From assembly GCA_029858605.1 (NCBI GenBank), contig JAOUET010000046.1, forward strand, positions 1-11,073: a DNA stretch of 11,073 nucleotides. Reading direction: 5' to 3'. The notes beneath the pieces were generated by a model that made no database searches, was not told the DNA's origin, and was given only the letters and a program-made list of their open reading frames with translations. Of the stretch, positions 7,701 through 11,073 are shown piece after piece. Source of the DNA: Coriobacteriia bacterium (GTDB lineage: Bacteria; Actinomycetota; Coriobacteriia; Anaerosomatales; JAENZW01). Within the stretch, counting starts at the first letter, position 1. Each line of letters begins with the position of its first letter. Position numbers and translations under genes: made by a program.

Positions 7701-8183
7701 CTAGTGCACCTGCTCGGCGTCCACGTACAAGGTCATCTTGACGTAGTCCCCCTCGAGATCGTTACCTGCGTCGCCAGGTAGCCCCACGGCGAGATGGACG
7801 TTCGCTGCCGCGCGCGGCGCCAACGTCAGTGGGGCCGTTCGAAGGCCGGAGATCGGCCCGTCGTACAGAACCGTGCCGTCGCAAGTCGCTCGGCAACTGA
7901 GTGCCTCGAAGAACGCAGTGATTCCGGCCTTCTTCGCAGCAGTGATGACGACCGTGCAGGGCAATGAACCGTCGTTTGCCACGGCAAGTTCGCGAGACGT
8001 CGTCTCGCCCGGAGCGAGCGAGTCGATCGAGAGCGCGGACTGTGTCGGTTCGGCCGACACCTCCACCGTTCCCGCTCGGATGATGTTCTCCGGAACGGAA
8101 GTCTGCCCCGTGAAGTATGCGGTAGCCGCAACCGCGGAGGCCACGACCGCTACCGATGCCGCCAGTACGATTGCCTTCTTCAT
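7701..8183 (-). CDS. TasA/camelysin-like secreted protein with SipW-type signal peptide
   Basis: Probable exported surface or fibre-forming protein of 160 residues. The start at ATG 8183 has an excellent ribosome binding site (GAGGAGGGA, about 2-6 nt before ATAT). The signal peptide MKKAIVLAASVAVVASAVAA is followed by TAYFTG and then NIIRAGTVEVSAEP. This resembles the (T)AYFTD...N-F-AGTLDL hallmark of TasA, CalY and other SipW-dependent proteins. The rest is Ala/Thr/Val-rich and predicted beta-rich, with LAPGETTSRELAVANDGSLPC (55-76) resembling the TasA-like segment that supports strand addition. Cys76, Cys97 and Cys101 could form a disulphide. It ends YVKMTLYVDAEQVH. Adjacency to a SipW-type peptidase is the strongest support. 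A role in biofilm matrix fibres is inferred from the family; a simple surface protease or adhesin (camelysin-like) is the alternative. Confidence 0.8.
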   Translation of the reverse strand: MKKAIVLAASVAVVASAVAATAYFTGQTSVPENIIRAGTVEVSAEPTQSALSIDSLAPGETTSRELAVANDGSLPCTVVITAAKKAGITAFFEALSCRATCDGTVLYDGPISGLRTAPLTLAPRAAANVHLAVGLPGDAGNDLEGDYVKMTLYVDAEQVH

Positions 8184-8378
8184 ATTCCCTCCTCGTTGCT
8201 GCCGACCGAGAGGAGCCCGGCGTGACTGATACGTGCACGGTGACGTCTCCGGCAACGGCATCTTCGCGCAGGCGTCGAAACGCGATTCCACCAAGAGCTG
8301 AATCGGCGCTACCCTTGCGTGGTGAACGGGAAACGGCTACCGGGTAGAACCCCCGTAGCGATTGGGAAGGAGGGTGTC
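8184..8378. other. Divergent intergenic region between TasA-like and P460-like genes
   Basis: A 195-bp space holds the two start regions facing away from each other. For the minus strand a weak promoter-like pair TTGCCG / TATCAG with an 18-bp spacer lies at about 8231-8260. For the plus strand nothing close to consensus is seen; CTACCGGGTAG (8337-8347) is a short dyad that could be an operator. The plus-strand frame can be read back to a GTG at 8319, but no ribosome binding site supports that start. Confidence 0.35.
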
Positions 8379-8927
8379 GTGAAGGCCCATGCGATCGCGA
8401 CAGTCGGAGTCGCTTTGGCGCTCGTCCTTGCTGTGACGGCATGCCGCAGCGACGACGAGGGAGGCCCGGCGAACGGTGAGACCAGCGGCGTCGAGACGAC
8501 CTCGAGCAGCGCCCCCGCGCCGCCTTCTGCCTCCTCCCTGCCCGAGGACGCCGCGACGCTCCTCTGGCAGGGAGTCAACGACGAGGACTACACCTCATGG
8601 GATGCTGCACCCGGCTTCACAGCGCGTCGACCGGCCGCCGGCCCTCACGGCGACGAAGTCATGGTCTTCGTCAACGACGCGGTCGCCGATCGGCTTCGCA
8701 AACAGGACGCTGGGGGACTCCCCGCGGACTCCGTGCTCGTGAAGGACGTCTACACGAACGGCTCGCTCGACGCGATCGCGATCATGCAGAAGACTGACGA
8801 CTTGCGATGGTACTGGGCCGAGTACGATACGGACGGAACCATCATCGCAGAGGGACTCGAGATAGCTCTGTGCGCAGATTGCCACTCCGAGGGCAAGGAC
8901 TTCGTCCGCTCGTTCGACGTCCCGTAG
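8379..8927 (+). CDS. Lipoprotein with cytochrome P460-like c-heme domain
   Basis: The only plus-strand gene. The start is GTG at 8379, chosen because GGAGG lies 5 nt upstream and the product then begins MKAHAIATVGVALALVLAVTAC, a clean lipoprotein signal with Cys22 as lipidation site. A Ser/Pro/Ala/Glu-rich linker runs to about residue 55. The folded part (about 56-182) contains VLVKDVYTNGS (120-130), RWYWAEYDTDG (143-153) and the C-terminal CADCHSEGKDFVRS (165-178). A single CxxCH at the very C-terminus after a W-W-Y strand is the layout of cytochrome P460/cytochrome c'-beta proteins, which bind c-type heme and react with NO or hydroxylamine. Lys122 is a candidate for the heme cross-linking lysine, but I cannot align it here. 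Substrate unknown; another small heme c lipoprotein is possible. It would face the outside of the membrane. It is convergent with rplT, with stops 1 nt apart. Confidence 0.72.
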   Translation: MKAHAIATVGVALALVLAVTACRSDDEGGPANGETSGVETTSSSAPAPPSASSLPEDAATLLWQGVNDEDYTSWDAAPGFTARRPAAGPHGDEVMVFVNDAVADRLRKQDAGGLPADSVLVKDVYTNGSLDAIAIMQKTDDLRWYWAEYDTDGTIIAEGLEIALCADCHSEGKDFVRSFDVP

Positions 8928-8928
8928 G

Positions 8929-9288
8929 CTAGACCGTTACCTGCTCTTTCGCAACTTCCACGAGCTTCGCGAAGCTGTCGGGGTCGTTGACGGCCATGTC
9001 GGCCAAGATCTTGCGATCGAGCTCGATCCCGGCTCGCTTCAGGCCGTTCATGAACACGGAATACGACATCCCGTTCTGCCGCGCGGCGGCATTGATGCGT
9101 GTGATCCAAAGACGGCGGATCTCGCGCTTCTTGTTGCGACGGTCGCGATAGGCGTACTGCAGCGAGTGCTGCACCTGCTCCTTGGCCTTCTTGTAGTGCC
9201 GGCTGCGAACGCCGTAGTACCCCTTGGCCTTCGAAAGGACGGTGCGGCGCTTCTTCTTCGCCGTGACGGCGCGCTTGACTCTAGGCAT
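8929..9288 (-). CDS. rplT: 50S ribosomal protein L20
   Basis: Binds 23S rRNA early in large-subunit assembly; in several bacteria it also represses its own operon through the leader mRNA. The 119-residue product has the standard length and sequence: MPRVKRAVTAKKKRR, LSKAKGYYGVRSRHYKKAKEQ, YAYRDRRNKKREIRRLWITR, INAAARQNGMSYS and the C-terminal FAKLVEVAKEQVTV. The N-terminal third is a basic rRNA-binding extension. GAGGAG lies 9 nt before the ATG. It is the last gene of infC-rpmI-rplT, 37 bp after rpmI. Its stop is one base away from the stop of the oppositely oriented P460-like gene, and no terminator hairpin is visible between them. Confidence 0.98.
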   Translation of the reverse strand: MPRVKRAVTAKKKRRTVLSKAKGYYGVRSRHYKKAKEQVQHSLQYAYRDRRNKKREIRRLWITRINAAARQNGMSYSVFMNGLKRAGIELDRKILADMAVNDPDSFAKLVEVAKEQVTV

Positions 9289-9325
9289 GGTCGATCACTC
9301 CTCTGGGGATATCCGAAGCGTCGGC

Positions 9326-9523
9326 CTAGCCGAGGCCCAGGTTCTTCTTGATTACACGCTCGTCGCTCGAGTGGACGTAGGAATCCTTGCGGAACGCGCG
9401 CTTGCGCTTGGGGCTCTTCTTCTCGAGGATGTGGCTCTTGAAGGCGTTGCCTCTCTTGATCTTGCCGGAACCGGTGACCTTGAAGCGTTTCGCGGTCCCC
9501 TTGTGCGTCTTCATCTTCGGCAT
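9326..9523 (-). CDS. rpmI: 50S ribosomal protein L35
   Basis: Small basic protein of the large ribosomal subunit, 65 residues. The family signature MPKMKTHKGTAKRFKVTGSGKIKR is at the N-terminus, followed by HILEKKSPKRKRAFRK. The ATG lies 6 bp after the infC stop, and its Shine-Dalgarno (GAGGAGTGA) overlaps the infC stop codon, which points to translational coupling. Confidence 0.98.
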   Translation of the reverse strand: MPKMKTHKGTAKRFKVTGSGKIKRGNAFKSHILEKKSPKRKRAFRKDSYVHSSDERVIKKNLGLG

Positions 9524-9529
9524 GTCGTG

Positions 9530-10123
9530 TCACTCCTCACTACCAGCTCCAGCATCGACCGGCTCTTCTTCTACCGAAGAACCCGCCTCCTGCTTGGCGT
9601 CTTTTGCTTCCTTCTTGTGCGGGGCCAGCAGCATGAACATGTTGCGACCCTCCAGTTTGGGCTGCGCCTCGATGAACGCCAGCTCCTCTACCTCGCCAGC
9701 CAGACGTTCGAGGATGGCGAGCCCTCGCTCCGCGTGCATCATCTCGCGACCGCGGAACATGATGGTGACCTTGACCTTCGCAGCCGCCTCCAGAAACCTG
9801 ACCACGTGACGTTTCTTCGTCTGGTAGTCGTGCTCGTCGATCTTCGGGCGGAACTTGATCTCCTTGACGTGGATCACGGTCTGGTGCTTGCGAGCCTTCT
9901 TGGCCTTCATGGCCTGCTCGTACTTGTACTTGCCGTAGTCCATGATCCGACACACGGGCGGATCGGCGCTCGGCGCGACTTCCACCAAGTCGAGACCCTG
10001 ATCGTCGGCGATTCTCAGTGCGTCCGGCGTGGCGAATATCCCGAGTTGGGACCCATCGACCCCGATCAACCTCACGCGAGGCGAGCGGACACGATCATTC
10101 ACGCGCGGTTCGGTCGTGCTGAT
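9530..10123 (-). CDS. infC: Translation initiation factor IF-3 (ATC start)
   Basis: Prevents premature 50S joining and rejects non-canonical start codons on the 30S subunit. The start is taken at ATC 10123 (ISTTEPRVNDRVRSPRVRLIG), giving 197 residues. GGAGGTGA sits 7 nt upstream, and actinobacterial IF3 proteins begin exactly at this motif. The nearest in-frame ATG (10156) lies upstream of that ribosome binding site, inside a leader hairpin. The N domain is about 1-70 (DLVEVAPSADPPVCRIMDYG), then a lysine-rich linker helix, then the C domain at about 83-168 (KEIKFRP, DYQTKKRH, IMFRGREMMHAERG). A non-conserved acidic tail of about 28 residues follows (EAGSSVEEEPVDAGAGSEE). It is the first gene of infC-rpmI-rplT. 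Use of a rare start codon is the known basis of IF3 autoregulation in other bacteria. Confidence 0.95.
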   Translation of the reverse strand: MSTTEPRVNDRVRSPRVRLIGVDGSQLGIFATPDALRIADDQGLDLVEVAPSADPPVCRIMDYGKYKYEQAMKAKKARKHQTVIHVKEIKFRPKIDEHDYQTKKRHVVRFLEAAAKVKVTIMFRGREMMHAERGLAILERLAGEVEELAFIEAQPKLEGRNMFMLLAPHKKEAKDAKQEAGSSVEEEPVDAGAGSEE

Positions 10124-10130
10124 AGGCTGG
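10124..10130 (-). promoter_or_regulatory. Spacer between infC Shine-Dalgarno and the ATC start
   Basis: Seven bases (CCAGCCT on the minus strand) separate GGAGGTGA (10131-10138) from ATC at 10123. This optimal spacing decides the start in favour of ATC over upstream ATG codons. Confidence 0.8.
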
Positions 10131-10145
10131 TCACCTCCGTATCTG

Positions 10146-10167
10146 GCGGACGCCATATGTCGTCCGC
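10146..10167 (-). other. Leader hairpin directly upstream of the infC ribosome binding site
   Basis: A 7-bp stem GCGGACG / CGTCCGC with an 8-nt loop containing CATATG lies between the leader terminator and the infC Shine-Dalgarno. It could modulate ribosome access. Confidence 0.55.
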
Positions 10168-10178
10168 TCCCTACATAC

Positions 10179-10218
10179 AAAACGCCCCGCGGAACCGATT
10201 TGGCTGGCCGACGGGGCG
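10179..10218 (-). terminator. Intrinsic terminator / attenuator in the infC leader
   Basis: On the minus strand CGCCCCG (10212-10218) pairs with CGGGGCG (10183-10189). The stem continues with CGG/CCG past one bulged base and is followed by TTTTGTATG. A terminator about 60 nt before the infC start, downstream of its promoter, implies conditional read-through. B. subtilis infC-rpmI-rplT has L20-dependent attenuation in its leader; the same logic is inferred here. Confidence 0.75.
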
Positions 10219-10225
10219 ACATACT

Positions 10226-10252
10226 GCCGAAGATGCATGACGGCTCTTCGGC
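10226..10252 (-). other. infC leader hairpin
   Basis: A perfect 8-bp stem GCCGAAGA / TCTTCGGC with an 11-nt loop lies immediately upstream of the leader terminator. Further upstream, GTGGGACC pairs with GGTCCCCAC around a nested CCCTC/GAGGG stem (10292-10337). Together these could provide the antitermination or L20-binding fold. Confidence 0.55.
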
Positions 10253-10367
10253 TTCTCTCGACCAGACAGCTACCTTGGTGCGGCGCCGCAAGGTGGGGAC
10301 CATACTCCGTCCCTCGCAAGAGGGCCGAGGGTCCCACTTCGTTCGCTATGCGATTGTCGGAGTCGAA

Positions 10368-10396
10368 AGTATAGACGTGATGCTTGAGATTGTCCA
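10368..10396 (-). promoter_or_regulatory. Sigma-70-type promoter of infC-rpmI-rplT
   Basis: TGGACA (10391-10396) and TATACT (10368-10373) are separated by 17 bp on the minus strand. Transcription should begin near 10361, leaving a leader of about 240 nt before infC. The promoter starts 26 bp past the stop of the upstream surface-protein gene. Confidence 0.8.
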
Positions 10397-10421
10397 CGTC
10401 GCCGGGGACTCGGCGCAGGCG

Positions 10422-11073
10422 TCAGTCGAGGCAGGCGGCGATGCTCACGAGCAACCCTTCGGCCACCGATCGCGTGCCTCCGAAAACGTAGCAGGACTCG
10501 ATTCCGCCGACGTGTGCCGAAAGCCAGCTTCGCGTCTCTGTCGGCAGCTCCGTTCCGCTCGTCAACAGCAGGACCCCGCCCTCGCGCCCAACGACTGACC
10601 CGCCCGTGAGGGCATCCGGGAGTTTCGCCGCCAAGCCCACGACGTTGTCGCGAAGCCATCCGTTCGCTACCGCGCCCTCGGCGATGTCGGCGGCTGTCGA
10701 AAAGCGCGTCCGACCCGACCAGCGATGGGCGCCCAGAGCACCGCACACTTCAGGCGAGACCGTGTTCGGACCCCCTCCCACCACTACCGTTGACGGACCA
10801 AGCTCGGCCAGCACTCGACTGGTCGCCGCTGGGACCTCAGACGCCTTGACGAGCAGAATGGGAGCGCCCATGCGTGCCGAGATCGGCGAGAGGGCAAGGG
10901 CGTCGAAGAACTTGCTGGCGTCCGCCCCGTTCGCGACAAGCGCGACAGACGGCATCTCGGCGCCGCGAAGCACACGCATCCGGCGCGCCACGGCTGCCGC
11001 GAGGTCGTACCGGCCACCGGTGGAAAGCAGGCGGTCTTTCGTAGACGCGCCTCCCAGCGCGCTGCGGATGTCG
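10422..11073 (-). CDS. Cell-wall-binding repeat 2 (CW_binding_2) surface protein, C-terminal part
   Basis: The reading frame is open from the right edge (frame from 11072) to TGA at 10422, about 217 codons; the start lies outside the window. It carries CW_binding_2 repeats, seen as RLLSTGGRYDLAAAVARR near 11034-10980 and again as RTRFSTAADIAEGAVANGW near 10712-10656. Each is followed by the pattern SVALVANGADASKFFDALALSP or VVGLAAKLPDALTGGSVVG and a glycine-rich VVVGGGPNTVS or YVFGGTRSVAE. These repeats anchor proteins non-covalently to cell-wall polymers in clostridia and some Actinobacteria. In this family the wall-binding repeats accompany a variable functional domain, which would be upstream. 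No strong terminator is visible between this stop and the infC promoter. Confidence 0.88.
   Translation of the reverse strand, partial: DIRSALGGASTKDRLLSTGGRYDLAAAVARRMRVLRGAEMPSVALVANGADASKFFDALALSPISARMGAPILLVKASEVPAATSRVLAELGPSTVVVGGGPNTVSPEVCGALGAHRWSGRTRFSTAADIAEGAVANGWLRDNVVGLAAKLPDALTGGSVVGREGGVLLLTSGTELPTETRSWLSAHVGGIESCYVFGGTRSVAEGLLVSIAACLD

Noticed and set aside
8963..8976. Perfect 14-bp palindrome AGCTTCGCGAAGCT as terminator for the P460-like gene
   Set aside because: It falls within conserved rplT codons, has no U-run on either side, and is probably a codon-driven coincidence.
10124..10303. N-terminal extension of IF3 to upstream ATG/GTG codons
   Set aside because: It would translate the structured leader and terminator; IF3 homologues begin at the ISTTEPRVNDR motif.
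10131..10397. Minus-strand 88-codon frame upstream of infC
   Set aside because: It begins at the infC operon promoter region and overlaps the leader stems; no ribosome binding site and no recognisable protein.

Overview
The window is about 62% GC by eye and almost entirely coding. Apart from one short gene, everything is on the minus strand. The backbone, read in the minus direction from the right edge, is: a cell-wall-binding-repeat protein (partial), infC-rpmI-rplT, an accessory segment, pheS-pheT, then argC-argJ-argB (argB runs off the left edge). The order infC-rpmI-rplT / pheST / argCJB is typical of Actinobacteria. The IF3 N-terminus (ISTTEPRVNDR) is of actinobacterial type. A transcriptional T-box on pheST and the CW_binding_2 repeats are more often met in Firmicutes. 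I infer a deep-branching actinobacterium, for example from the class Coriobacteriia; this rests on gene order and protein style only, with no database search.

Right region (10124-11073). A cell-surface protein with CW_binding_2 repeats ends at 10422. A clear sigma-70-type promoter follows (-35 at 10391-10396, -10 at 10368-10373, 17-bp spacer). It drives a structured leader of about 240 nt with several hairpins and an intrinsic terminator (10179-10218), and then infC, which appears to start at a rare ATC codon at 10123. The arrangement suggests autoregulation of the IF3-L35-L20 operon by leader attenuation plus a discriminated start codon.

Middle region (7294-8927). Where related genomes commonly carry an rRNA methyltransferase gene between rplT and pheS, this window has an accessory set. 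It comprises a plus-strand lipoprotein with a C-terminal CxxCH that looks like cytochrome P460, and a minus-strand pair of a TasA/camelysin-like secreted protein and its likely dedicated SipW-type (Ser-His) signal peptidase. The P460-like gene is tail-to-tail with rplT, with one base between the stop codons and no terminator visible.

Left region (1-7284). pheST is preceded by a complete T-box leader with a candidate Phe (UUC) specifier, a UGGUACC bulge, and mutually exclusive antiterminator and terminator. pheT is followed by a second strong promoter (TTGACC-17 bp-TACAAT) for the arginine biosynthesis operon. That operon encodes N-acetyl-glutamyl-phosphate reductase, bifunctional ornithine acetyltransferase (cyclic pathway) and N-acetylglutamate kinase with the N-terminal helix associated with arginine feedback inhibition.

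No tRNA or rRNA gene, CRISPR array, insertion sequence or phage-like gene was seen.
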